DNA from: Centroberyx gerrardi
Lineage: Eukaryota; Chordata; Actinopteri; Beryciformes; Berycidae
DNA length: 64,000 nucleotides
NCBI RefSeq assembly: GCF_048128805.1
Contig: NC_136006.1
Span: forward strand, 7,726,179-7,790,178
Direction: 5' to 3'
The notes under the pieces were generated by a model. The model did not search any database and was not told where the DNA came from. It was given only the letters and a program-made list of their open reading frames with translations. The translations under genes and the position numbers were made by a program. This document shows, piece after piece, positions 1 to 11,967 of the stretch; position 1 is the first letter of the stretch; each line of letters opens with the position of its first letter.

Positions 1-418
1 GTGCAGTGTTTCTACCTGGAAGTGGACGCGGTTGCTGCCCTATCTTCTACGGTCGTTGGTGCTTTCCAAAGTCTCATCTCTGCTCCCATTTCAACCCAGC
101 TGAGATGACACTTTGGAGAGCACCAAAGTCTCATCTCTGCTGCTGTTTCCACCTGGCTGTGAACGTGAGTGCTACTCTTGTTTCTGTGGACATCATCGCC
201 AACCGTGGCCCCATCTCTCCGCTGCATTTTGCACCTCTCTGCCTCATCTGTTTTTCTGTTTTTCCCATGTCATTGTCATTGTCCATTGTTTTTGTCACTG
301 TTTGTCCCCGCACCTATTGCACACTGTTTGTTGAAGCCTAGTTAATTTTCTGCTATCACTAAATGATAAGCATTTTGATCTAGCAAAGTTTCTCTTCATC
401 AAGGCGCTGTACCTTCTT

Positions 419-664
419 GAGACAGTGTTAAAGACTGCTCTCCTACGGTGGGGTCAAGTGCTGGTAACCTCTGACCCCCAGGTAAACAATATCACAAATA
501 GAGAAGATGAGAAAGAAGATTCTACATTGTTACAAACCAGGAACAGCGTACTTTGCAGACCATTTTCAAAGTTTGTCTTCTTGAAGAGACTGTATCTTCA
601 TGAGACAGTGGTAAAGACTGCTCTCCTACGGTGGGGTCAAGTGCTGGTAACCTCTGACCCCCAG
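419..664 (+). repeat. Example of the inner ~185 bp sub-repeat (unit 1)
   Basis: Within unit 1 the block beginning gagacagtg at 419 restarts at 602, a period of about 183 bp. Both copies end in ctctgacccccag followed by gtaaac (donor-like, at 482 and 664). The period is not a multiple of three, so the open frame through one copy is shifted in the next. That argues against one continuous coding repeat. The block recurs one to three times in all other units. Confidence 0.85.
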
Positions 665-3600
665 GTAAACGGTATCGGGACCAACACTGGACCAACACAG
701 TGTCATATCCTACTTTAGCTTTGACAGTATTTTCTTAGTCTGCTATCTTTATGAGTCTATACGTGCTTGAATATGTATACTTGAGTATGTGTATGTCGTT
801 CTTGCACGGCTGTTTGTGTGTGGCTGTCTGTCTGTTTTTCTTCTTTCTCAGACACAGGTGCAGTGTTTCTACCTGGAAGTGGACGCGGTTGCTGCCCTAT
901 CTTCTACGGTCGTTGGTGCTTTCAAAGTCTCATCTCTACTCCCATTTCAACCCGGCTGAGATGACACTTTGGAGAGCACCAAAGTCTCATCTCTACTGCT
1001 GTTTCTACCTGGCTGCGAACGTGAGTGCTACTCTTGTTTCTGTGGACATCATCGCCAACCGTGGCCCAATCTTGCCGCTGCAATTTGCTTCTCTCTGCCT
1101 CATCTGTTTTTCTGTTTTTCCCATGTCATTGTCATTGTCCATTATCTTGTCACTGTTTGTCCCCGCACCTATTGCACACTGTTTGTTGAAGCCTAGTTAA
1201 TTTTCTGCTATCACTAAGTGATAAGCATTTTGATCTAGCAAAGTTTCTCTTCATCAAGGCGCTGTACCTTCTTGAGACAGTGGTAAAGACTGCTCTCCTA
1301 CGGTGGGGTCAAGTGCTGGTAACCTCTGACCCCCAAGTAAACAATATCACAAATGGAGAAGATGAGAAGGAAGATTCTACATTGTTACAAATCAGGAATA
1401 GCGTACTTGTTGAAGCCTAGTTAATTTTCTCCTATCACTAAGTGATAAGCATTTTGATCTAGCAAAGTTTCTCTTCATCAAGGCGCTGTACCTTCTTGAG
1501 ACAGTGGTAAAGACTGCTCTCCTACGGTGGGGTCAAGTGCTGGTAACCTCTGACCCCCAGGTAAACGGTATCGGGAACAACACTGGACCAACACAGTGTC
1601 ATATCCTACCTTAGCTTTGACAGTATTTTCTTAGTCTGCTATCTTTATGAGTCTATACGTGCTTGAATATGTATACTTGAGTATGTGTATGTCGTTCTTG
1701 CACGGCTGTTTGTGTGTGGCTGTCTGTCTGTTTTTCTTCTTTCTCAGACACAGGTGCAGTGTTTCTACCTGGAAGTGGACGCGGTTGCTGCCCTATCTTC
1801 TACGGTCGTTGGTGCTTTCCAAAGTCTCATCTCTGCTCCCATTTCAACCCGGCTGAGATGACACTTTGGAGAGCACCAAAGTCTCATCTCTGCTGCTGTT
1901 TCCACCTGGCTGTGAACGTGAGTGCTACTCTTGTTTCTGTGGACATGATCGCCAACCGTGGCCCCATCTCGCCGCTGCAATTTGCTTCTCTCTGCCTCAT
2001 CTGTTTTTCTGTTTTTCCCATGTCATTGTCCATTATCTTGTCACTGTTTGACCCCGCACCTATTGCACACTGTTTGTTGAAGCCTAGTTAATTTTCTGCT
2101 ATCACTAAGTGATAAGCATTTTGATCTAGCAAAGTTTCTCTTCATCAAGGCGCTGTACCTCCTTGAGACAGTGGTAAAGACTGCTCTCCTACGGTGGGGT
2201 CAAGTGCTGGTAACCTCTGACCCCCAGGTAAACAATATCACAAATGGAGAAGATGAGAAGGAAGATTCTACATTGTTACAAACCAGGAACAGCGTACTTG
2301 GCAGACCCATTTCCAAAGTTTGCCTTCTTGAAGAGGCTGCATGAGACAGTGGTAAAGACTGCTCTCCTACGGTGGGCTCATGTGCTGGTAACCTCTGACC
2401 CCCAGGTAAACAATATCACAAATGGAGAAGATGAGAAGGAAGATTCTACATTGTTACAAACCAGGAACAGCGTACTTGGTAGACCCATTTCCAAAGTTTG
2501 TCTTCTCGAAGAGGCTGTATCTTCATGAGACAGTGGTAAAGACTGCTCTCCTACGGTGGGGTCAAGTGCTGGTAACCTCTGACCCCCAGGTAAACGGTAT
2601 CGGGACCAACACTGGACCAACACAGTGTCATATCCTAATTTAGCTTTGACAGTATTTTCTTAGTCTGTCTGCTATCTTTATGAGTGTGTACGTGGTTGAA
2701 TATGTATACTTGAGTATGTGTATGTCGTTCTTGCACGGCTGTTTGTGTGTGGCTGTCTGTCTGTTTTTCTTCTTTCTCAGACACAGGTGCAGTGTTTCTA
2801 CCTGGAAGTGGACGCGGTTGCTGCCCTATCTTCTACGGTCGTTGGTGCTTTCCAAAGTCTCATCTCTGCTCCCATTTCAACCCGGCTGAGATGACACTTT
2901 GGAGAGCACCAAAGTCTCATCTCTGCTGCTGTTTCCACCTGGCTGTGAACGTGAGTGCTACTCTTGTTTCTGTGGACATCATCGCCAACCGTGGCCCCAT
3001 CTCTCCGCTGCATTTTGCACCTCTCTGCCTCATCTGTTTTTCCCATGTCATTGTCATTGTCCATTGTTTTTGTCACTGTTTGTCCCCGCACCTATTGCAC
3101 ACTGTTTGTTGAAGCCTAGTTAATTTTCTGCTATCACTAAGTGATAAGCATTTTGATCTAGCAAAGTTTCTCTTCATCAAGGCGCTGTACCTTCTTGAGA
3201 CAGTGGTAAAGACTGCTCTCCTACGGTGGGGTCAAGTGCTGGTAACCTCTGACCCCCAGGTAAACAATATCACAAATAGAGAAGATGAGAAAGAAGATTC
3301 TACATTGTTACAAACCAGGAACAGCGTACTTTGCAGACCATTTTCAAAGTTTGTCTTCTTGAAGAGACTGTATCTTCATGAGACAGTGGTAAAGACTGCT
3401 CTCCTACGGTGGGGTCAAGTGCTGGTAACCTCTGACCCCCAGGTAAACGGTATCGGGAACAACACTGGACCAACACAGTGTCATATCCTACTTTAGCTTT
3501 GACAGTATTTTCTTAGTCTGCTATCTTTATGAGTCTATACGTGCTTGAATATGTATACTTGAGTATGTGTATGTCGTTCTTGCACGGCTGTTTGTGTGTG

Positions 3601-5303
3601 GCTGTCTGTCTGTTTTTCTTCTTTCTCAGACACAGGTGCAGTGTTTCTACCTGGAAGTGGACGCGGTTGCTGCCCTATCTTCTACGGTCGTTGGTGCTTT
3701 CAAAGTCTCATCTCTACTCCCGTTTCAACCCGGCTGAGATGACACTTTGGAGAGCACCAAAGTCTCATCTCTACTGCTGTTTCTACCTGGCTGCGAACGT
3801 GAGTGCTACTCTTGTTTCTGTGGACATCATCGCCAACCGTGGCCCAATCTTGCCGCTGCAATTTGCTTCTCTCTGCCTCATCTGTTTTTCTGTTTTTCCC
3901 ATGTCATTGTCATTGTCCATTATCTTGTCACTGTTTGTCCCCGCACCTATTGCACACTGTTTGTTGAAGCCTAGTTAATTTTCTGCTATCACTAAGTGAT
4001 AAGCATTTTGATCTAGCAAAGTTTCTCTTCATCAAGGCGCTGTACCTCCTTGAGACAGGGGTAAAGACTGCTCTCCTACGGTGGGGTCAAGTGCTGGTAA
4101 CCTCTGACCCCCAGGTAAACAATATCACAAATGGAGAAGATGAGAAGGAAGATTCTACATTGTTACAAATCAGGAATAGCGTACTTGTTGAAGCCTAGTT
4201 AATTTTCTCCTATCACTAAGTGATAAGCATTTTGATCTAGCAAAGTTTCTCTTCATCAAGGCGCTGTACCTTCTTGAGACAGTGGTAAAGACTGCTCTCC
4301 TACGGTGGGGTCAAGTGCTGGTAACCTCTGACCCCCAGGTAAACGGTATCGGGACCAACACTGGTCCAACACAGTGTCATATCCTACCTTAGCTTTGACA
4401 GTATTTTCTTTGTCTGCTATCTTTATGAGTGTGTACATGGTTGAATATGTATACTTGAGTATGTGTATGTCGTTCTTGCACGGCTGTTTGTGTGTGGCTG
4501 TCTGTCTGTTTTTCTTCTTTCTCAGACACAGGTGCAGTGTTTCTACCTGGAAGTGGACGCGGTTGCTGCCCTATCTTCTACGGTCGTTGGTGCTTTCAAA
4601 GTCTCATCTCTACTCCCATTTCAACCCGGCTGTACCTTCTTGAGACAGTGGTAAAGACTGATCTCCTACGGTGGGGTCAAGTGCTGGTAACCTCTGACCC
4701 CCAAGTAAACAATATCACAAATGGAGAAGATGAGAAGGCAGATTCTACATTGTTACAAATCAGGAATAGCGTACTTGTTGAAGCCTAGTTAATTTTCTCC
4801 TATCACTAAGTGATAAGCATTTTGATCTAGCAAAGTTTCTTTTCATCAAGGCGCTTTACCTCCTTGAGACAGTGGTAAAGACTGCTCTCCTACGGTGGGG
4901 TCAAGTGCTGGTAACCTCTGACCCCCAGGTAAACAATATCACAAATGGAGAAGATGAGAAGGAAGATTCTACATTGTTACAAACCAGGAACAGCGTTCTT
5001 GGCAGACCGATTTCCAAAGTTTGTCTTCTTGAAGAGGCTGTATCTTCATGAGACAGTGGTAAAGACTGCTCTCCTACGGTGGGGTCAAGTGCTGGTAACC
5101 TCTGACCCCCAGGTAAACGGTATCGGGAACAACACTGGACCAACACAGTGTCATATCCTACCTTATCTTTGACAGTATTTTCTTAGTCTGTCTGCTATCT
5201 TTATGAGTGTGTACGTGGTTGAATATGTATACTTGAGTATGTGTATGTCGTTCTTGCACGGCTGTTTGTGTGTGGCTGTCTGTCTGTTTTTCTTCTTTCT
5301 CAG

Positions 5304-5486
5304 ACACAGGTGCAGTGTTTCTACCTGGAAGTGGACGCGGTTGCTGCCCTATCTTCTACGGTCGTTGGTGCTTTCCAAAGTCTCATCTCTGCTCCCATTT
5401 CAACCCGGCTGTACCTTCTTGAGACAGTGGTAAAGACTGCTCTCCTACGGTGGGGTCAAGTGCTGGTAACCTCTGACCCCCAAGTA
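5304..5486 (+). other. Exon-like open segment in array unit 7
   Basis: After the acceptor-like ttttcttctttctcag, this stretch stays open for 61 codons (start TQVQCFYLEVDAV, end LLRWGQVLVTSDPQ) up to ccccaa/gtaaac. In most other units the same frame meets a TGA shortly after the codons for CGG CTG AGA, or is shifted by loss of one C in ggtgctttccaaag. Here a block of roughly 330 bp between cggctg and gcgctg is missing, which joins the two open halves. The predicted peptide is not a family I recognise. It may be a fossil exon or chance openness in a homogenised satellite. Confidence 0.35.
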
Positions 5487-8400
5487 AACAATATCACAAA
5501 TGGAGAAGATGAGAAGGAAGGTTCTACATTGTTACAAACCAGAAACAGCGTACTTGGCCGACCCATTTCCAAAGTTTGTCTTCTTGAAGAGGCTGTATCT
5601 TCATGAGACAGTGGTAAAGACTGCTCTCCTACGGTGGGGTCAAGTGCTGGTAACCTCTGACCCCCAGGTAAACAATATCAGAAATGGAGAAGATGAGAAG
5701 GAAGATTCTACATTGTTACAAATCAGGAATAGCGTACTTGTTGAAGCCTAGTTAATTTTCTCCTATCACTAAGTGATAAGCATTTTGATCTAGCAAAGTT
5801 TCTCTTCATCAAGGCGCTGTACCTCCTTGAGACAGTGGTAAAGACTGCTCTCCTACGGTGGGGTCAAGTGCTGGTAACCTCTGACCCCCAGGTAAACGGT
5901 ATCGGGAACAACACTGGACCAACACAGTGTCATATCCTACCTTAGCTTTGACAGTATTTTCTTAGTCTGCTATCTTTATGAGTGTGTACGTGGTTGAATA
6001 TGTATACTTGAGTATGTGTATGTCGTTCTTGCACGGCTGTTTGTGCGTGGCTGTCTGTCTGTTTTTCTTCTTTCTCAGACACAGGTGCAGTGTTTCTACC
6101 TGGAAGTGGACGCGGTTGCTGCCCTATCTTCTACGGTCGTTGGTGCTTTCAAAGTCTCATCTCTACTCCCATTTCAACCCGGCTGAGATTACACTTTGGA
6201 GAGCACCAAAGTCTCATCTCTACTGCTGTTTCTACCTGGCTGTGAACGTGAGCGCTACTCTTGTTTCTGTGGACATCATCGCCAACCGTGGCCCCATCTC
6301 GCCGCTGCAATTTGCTTCTCTCTGCCTCATCTGTTTTTCTGTTTTTCCCATGTCATTGTCATTGTCGATTATCTTGTCACTGTTTGTCCCCGCACCTATT
6401 GCACACTGTTCGTTGAAGCCTAGTTAATTTTCTGCCATCACTAAGTGATAAGCATTTTGATCTAGCAAAGTTTCTCTTCATCAAGGCGCTGTACCTCCTT
6501 GAGACAGTGGTAAAGACTGCTCTCCTACGGTGGGGTCAAGTGCTGGTAACCTCTGACCCCCAGGTAAACAATATCACAAATGGAGAAGATGAGAAGGAAG
6601 ATTCTACATTGTTACAAATCAGGAATAGCGTACTTGTTGAAGCCTAGTTATTTTTCTCCCATCACTAAGTGATAAGCATTTTGATCTAGCAAAGTTTCTC
6701 TTCATCAAGGCACTGTACCTCCTTGAGACAGTGGTAAAGACTGCTCTCCTACGGTGGGGTCAAGTGCTGGTAACCTCTGACCCCCAGGTAAACGGTATCG
6801 GGACCAACACTGGACCAACACAGCGTCATATCCTACTTTAGCTTTGACAGTATTTTCTTTGTCTGCTATCTTTATGAGTTTGTACGTGGTTGAATATGTA
6901 TACTTTAATATGTGTGGGTCTTTCTTGCACGGCTGTTTGTGTGTGGCTGTCTGTCTGTTTTTCTTCTTTCTCAGACACAGGTGCAGTGTTTCTACCTGGA
7001 AGTGGACGCGGTTGCTGCCCTATCTTCTACGGTCGTTGGTGCTTTCCAAAGTCTCATCTCTACTCCCGTTTCAACCCGGCTGAGATGACACTTTGGAGAG
7101 CACCAAAGTCTCATCTCTACTGCTGTTTCTACCTGGCTGTGAACGTGAGTGCTACTCTTGTTTCTGTGGACATCATCGCCAACCGTGGCCCCATCTCTCC
7201 GCTGCAATTTGCTTCTCTCTTCCTCATCTGTTTTTCTGTTTTTCCCATGTCATTGTCCATTATCTTGTCACTGTTTGTCCCCGCACCTATTGCACACTGT
7301 TTGTTGAAGCCTAGTTAATTTTCTGCTATCACTAAGTGATAAGCATTTTGATCTAGCAAAGTTTCTCTTCATCAAGGCGCTGTACCTTCTTGAGACAGTG
7401 GTAAAGACTGCTCTCCTACGGTGGGGTCAAGTGCTGGTAACCTCTGACCCCCAGGTAAACAATATCACAAATGGAGAAGATGAGAAGGAAGATTCTACAT
7501 TGTTACAAACCAGGAACAGCGTACTTGGTAGACCCATTTTCAAAGTTTGTCTTCTTGAAGAGACTGTATCTTCATGAGACAGTGGTAAAGACTGCTCTCC
7601 TACGGTGGGGTCAAGTGCTGGTAACCTCTGACCCCCAGGTAAACGGTATCGGGAACAACACTGGACCAACACAGTGTCATATCCTACCTTATCTTTGACA
7701 GTATTTTCATACTCTGCTATCTTTATGAGTGTGTACGTGGTTGAATATGTATACTTGAGTATGTGTATGTCGTTCTTGCACGGCTGTTTGTGTGTGGCTG
7801 TCTGTCTGTTTTTCTTCTTTCTCAGACACAGGTGCAGTGTTTCTACCTGGAAGTGGACGCGGTTGCTGCCCTATCTTCTACGGTCGTTGGTGCTTTCCAA
7901 AGTCTCATCTCTGCTCCCATTTCAACCCGGCTGAGATGACACTTTGGAGAGCACCAAAGTCTCATCTCTACTGCTGTTTCCACCTGGCTGTGAACGTGAG
8001 TGCTACTCTTGTTTCTGTGGACATCATCGCCAGCCGTGGCCCCATCTCTCCGCTGCAATTTGCTTCTCTCTGCCTCATCTGTTTTTCTGTTTTTCCCATG
8101 TCATTGTCCATTATCTTGTCACTGTTTGTCCCCGCACCTATTGCACACTGTTTGTTGAAGCCTAGTTAATTTTCTGCTATCACTAAGTGATAAGCATTTT
8201 GATCTAGCAAAGTTTCTCTTCATCAAGGCGCTGTACCTCCTTGAGACAGTGGTAAAGACTGCTCTCCTACGGTGGGGTCAAGTGCTGGTAACCTCTGACC
8301 CCCAGGTAAACAATATCACAAATGGAGAAGATGAGAAGGAAGATTCTACATTGTTACAAATCAGGAATAGCGTACTTGTTGAAGCCTAGTTATTTTTCTC

Positions 8401-9620
8401 CTATCACTAAGTGATAAGCATTTTGATCTAGCAAAGTTTCTCTTCATCAAGGCGCTGTACCTTCTTGAGACAGTGGTAAAGACTGCTCTCCTACGGTGGG
8501 GTCAAGTGCTGGTAACCTCTGACCCCCAGGTAAACGGTATCGGGACCAACACTGGACCAACACAGTGTCATATCCTACTTTAGCTTTGACAGTATTTTCA
8601 TAGTCTGCTATCTTTATGAGTCTGTACGTGGTTGAATATGTATACTTTAATATGTGTGGGTCTTTCTTGCACGGCTGTTTGTGTGTGGCTGTCTGTCTGT
8701 TTTTCTTCTTTCTCAGACACAGGTGCAGTGTTTCTACCTGGAAGTGGACGCGGTTGCTGCCCTATCTTCTACGGTCGTTGGTGCTTTCCAAAGTCTCATC
8801 TCTGCTCCCATTTCAACCCGGCTGAGATGACACTTTGGAGAGCACCAAAGTCTCATCTCTACTGCTGTTTCTACCTGGCTGTGAACGCGAGCGCTACTCT
8901 TGTTTCTGTTGACATCATCGCCAATCTTGGCCCCATCTCACCGCTGCATTTTGCTTGTCTCTGCCTCATCTGTTTTTCTGTTTTTCCCATGTCATTGTCC
9001 ATTATCTTGTCACTGTTTGTCCCCGCACCTATTGCACACTGTTTGTTGAAGCCTAGTTAATTTTCTGCTATCACTTAGTGATAAGCATTTTGATCTAGCA
9101 AAGTTTCTCTTCATCAAGGCGCTGTACCTTCTTGAGACAGTGGTAAAGACTGCTCTCCTACGGTGGGGTCAAGTGCTGGTAACCTCTGACCCCCAGGTAA
9201 ACAATATCACAAATGGAGAAGATCAGAAACAAGATTCTACATTGTTACAAATCAGGAACAGCGTATTTGGCAGACCCATTTCCAAAGTTTGTCTTCTTGA
9301 AGAGGCTGTATCTTCATGAGACAGTGGTAAAGACTGCTCTCCTACGGTGGGGTCAAGTGCTGGTAACCTCTGACCCCCAAGTAAACAATATCACAAATGG
9401 AGAAGATGAGAAGGAAGATTCTACATTGTTACAAATCAGGAATAGCGTACTTGTTGAAGCCTAGTTAATTTTCTGCTATCACTAAGTGATAAGCATTTTG
9501 ATCTAGCAAAGTTTCTCTTCATCAAGGCGCTGTACCTTCTTGAGACAGTGGTAAAGACTGCTCTCCTACGGTGGGGTCAAGTGCTGGTAACCTCTGACCC
9601 CCAGGTAAACAATATCACAA

Positions 9621-9980
9621 ATGGAGAAGATGAGAAGGAAGTTTCTACATTGTTACAAACCAGGAACAGCGTACTTGGCAGACCCATTTCCAAAGTTTGT
9701 CTTCATCAAGGCACTGTACCTTCTTGAGACAGTGGTAAAGACTGCTCTCCTACGGTGGGGTCAAGTGCTGGTAACCTCTGACCCCCAGCTAAGTAGTATT
9801 GGGACCGACACAGTCTCATCTCTGCTGCTGTTTCTACCTGGCTGTGAACATGAGTGCTGTCGTTGTTTCTGTGGACATCATCACCTGGCCCCATCTCTTC
9901 GCCTCATCTGTTTTTCCCATGTCATTGTCCATGTTCTTGCCACTGTTTGTCACTGTTTAAAGTGCTATGTAAATAAATGA
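9621..9980 (+). other. Diverged terminal array piece with 119-codon open frame
   Basis: The last inner block breaks from the array consensus at about 9789, where the usual gtaaac is replaced by ctaagtag. It continues into a shortened, diverged version of the gtctcatctctgctgctg...cccatgtcattgtcc part of the unit. A frame stays open from an ATG at 9621 through the block and this tail to TGA at 9978-9980. The frame is Cys/His-rich near its end. I do not recognise the product, and openness could be accidental. The divergence suggests an older edge copy that escaped homogenisation. Confidence 0.3.
9972..9977 (+). terminator. Polyadenylation signal AATAAA at array end
   Basis: AATAAA sits at the very end of the array and is followed within about 20-80 bases by a strongly GT-rich stretch (around 9995-10045), as expected of a cleavage/polyadenylation site. 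The context agtgctatgtaaataaa also resembles the 3' tails of fish LINE-type repeats, so it may be repeat-derived. Whether it is used is unknown. Confidence 0.4.
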
Positions 9981-11116
9981 ATTTTAATTTGAACTTGTGA
10001 TATGCTTTGTGGTACTTTGTTGTTTGTTTTGTGATACTTTTTGGTAAAAAGTAGTTAAAAAGTAGTTTATTTAGAAAAGAGATGTGATCTTTCCCATGCA
10101 AAAGAACAAGAGAACAGAGTTCAAACTAGATTCTTTTGAGTTTTGGTGTGTGAGGGATTGTGTGTGGAGTGTTTACATCTTGGATAGTTCAAAAGAACAT
10201 ATTGAAAACAACTCCAGCATGTTTTAGCAATGCTGTGGCCTTCATCAGGGAGTAGCACACCAAACTGCATGAAGAATCATGATACATGTCATCTTTTACT
10301 ACTACAACCACTACTACTACTACTAATAATAATAACTTTATACTTTTCTAAAAACAAAGTTCTTTACAGACCACCATCAAATTCAACAAGACAGTGTGGT
10401 AATAAAAATGACAGTAAATGAAAGCAATAACAACTCTAATAACAACTCTAAAGAATAATAAAAGAAGAAAACAAATAATAATAATAAAAAACAAACAATG
10501 AAATCAAGCAAAAGCACATTATAACATGGTACAGACACGTAGTAATTAGGTAATTCATTGCGGATGCAGTGTCACAATTTCCTCATGAGGATTATTAGAG
10601 GTTTTTTTTGTTTATTTAATGGTTATTTAATGGTACTTCATACCAAAGAACGAAAACATTGCAATCACTGAAACAAACATATTAACTATTTATAACTGAT
10701 CATTTTGTTTATTCTTGATCACGGCAGAAACAGAAATTAAATGCTAGACTGGTCTGACTGTAGGTGCAATGAACGCAGTGAACTGTATGTAGTGTTAATG
10801 GTGGGAATCGAAAGGTGTAGGATAGACTGCCTGACTCTAGGTGTCACTAGAGATCTTATTATGGTTTTTAGGCAGCCTGTGTAACATCAGGGACAACAGC
10901 AACAGATGGAAATTAGCTTTTCAGCTACCTGGCACATTTACATTCTGAGTAATGTTTATTAATGTGCACTGTCCTGTTAAAATAAACAAAAAAGTGTGTT
11001 GTATCAACCCTCACAGTGACAATAATTAAAAAATGAAGGTGTTAAGAGTGGATGACAACAACACTATATCCCAATGGTGTGAATACCATTTTATCACTTT
11101 TATGTCATAAATACCA
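9981..11116. other. Intergenic stretch, AT-rich, no gene seen
   Basis: No open frame here looks coding. A degenerate copy of a fish LINE-type 3' tail, read in reverse (actttatacttttctaaaaac, about 10325-10560), is preceded by a (CTA)n/(ATA)n tract. A phrase ggccttcatcaggg at 10240 resembles the gene-flanking repeat word also seen near 11510. The rest is unremarkable AT-rich DNA. Confidence 0.5.
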
Positions 11117-11967
11117 AATTAGAGACCGATATATTGGGCCGATATTTGCCTTTTCTTAAAGTTTTATTTGTCTGCCTCCAATATGCTGGATATGATGCAG
11201 TTTGTTTGATTACATATTTATTGTGTAATTGATCAGCACTTCGGTGGTTGTCTACAGGCAGCCCTTAACCTGAATTTATTCTATTATTATTATGAATATT
11301 ATCCTGCATGGTGTCCAATGTAGAGTTTTAGTGTCCTGTGGACTAAATGCCGTTTTAGAGGCTTTACCACCCTGCTAAAACAGTAACACAGACACTGAAT
11401 AAAAAAACATTAAGTAGAGACCAAGGCAACTCCTCTTTAAGGTATCAAAAGGCAAAAGACTTTATTAAATTAGCAAAGGCATTAAAAAACACCAACATGT
11501 TTCGGACATAGGGCCTTCCTCAGGGTGTCAAAACCACACAGCTGACAATCAGTCATCTTAAATAGGCGAAGGCAACAGTGGGTGTGTCCAATAATGAAGT
11601 CTCACCAAACAGTCAGAGATAAAGTATAAAAACATAGCAAATGAATAACAGTGCACAGCTACATTGCAGACAATGAACAACCATATATAGGAAATATCAA
11701 ATCATGTATAATACAATTTCATACCCAGACAATGCACAGCAATCCCAAATCAAGAGAGTTACAAGAACGCTGTAGTGTCCCGTGGACTAAATACTGTTTT
11801 AGAGGTTTTACCACGCTGCTAAAACAGAAAACACTTAATACTTTGATTTTGTTTGGCATGAAGATGGACAAATTTAACTTTCTTGAATATCAGAAGGTTT
11901 GATCCTAAAATATCGATATCGGCCTTGAGAAAAAACCCTATCGGTCGAACCCTAATCTCTATGTATC
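11117..11967. mobile_element. Probable hAT-like non-autonomous DNA element
   Basis: The left end (tagagaccgatatattgggccgatat) and the reverse complement of the right end (tagggttcgaccgatagggtt...aaggccgatatc) are similar imperfect inverted termini. Related ends occur at 32473 and 54415. Inside lie two copies of a roughly 60 bp sequence (about 11321-11385 and 11770-11832, core ttttagaggctttaccac) flanking a 0.4 kb insert with the repeat phrase gtttcggacatagggccttcctcaggg. No transposase frame is visible. Ends and family are approximate. Confidence 0.4.

Larger units (their letters stand above)
1..9789 (+). repeat. Nested tandem array, 11 units of about 0.78-1.03 kb
   Basis: The same sequence recurs with unit starts (word gtgcagtgtttctacctgg) at 1, 858, 1754, 2787, 3636, 4532, 5310, 6085, 6981, 7832 and 8723. 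Spacings are 857, 896, 1033, 849, 896, 778, 775, 896, 851 and 891 bp. Copies look highly similar by eye. Most length differences come from an inner block of about 185 bp (starting near gagacagtggtaaagactgc) present one to three times per unit. A short inner duplication also exists around gtctcatctct. Every unit start is preceded by a pyrimidine-rich acceptor-like sequence ending ctttctcag, and the inner blocks carry a donor-like cccag/gtaaac. The left end is cut by the window, so total length is unknown. I do not recognise the unit as a known satellite, transposon or protein family. Most open frames here are short and change frame between inner blocks, so I do not call a gene. Confidence 0.95.

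Noticed and set aside
751-1200. 149-codon open frames repeated in the left array (start MSLYVLEYVYLSM)
   Set aside because: They run across the acceptor-like sequence in a frame different from the exon-like block, and are disrupted by one-base differences in other units; repeat homogenisation alone explains their similarity.
1-9980. CRISPR-like or prokaryotic repeat system
   Set aside because: Units are hundreds of bases long with no short repeat/spacer pattern, and the window is clearly vertebrate.
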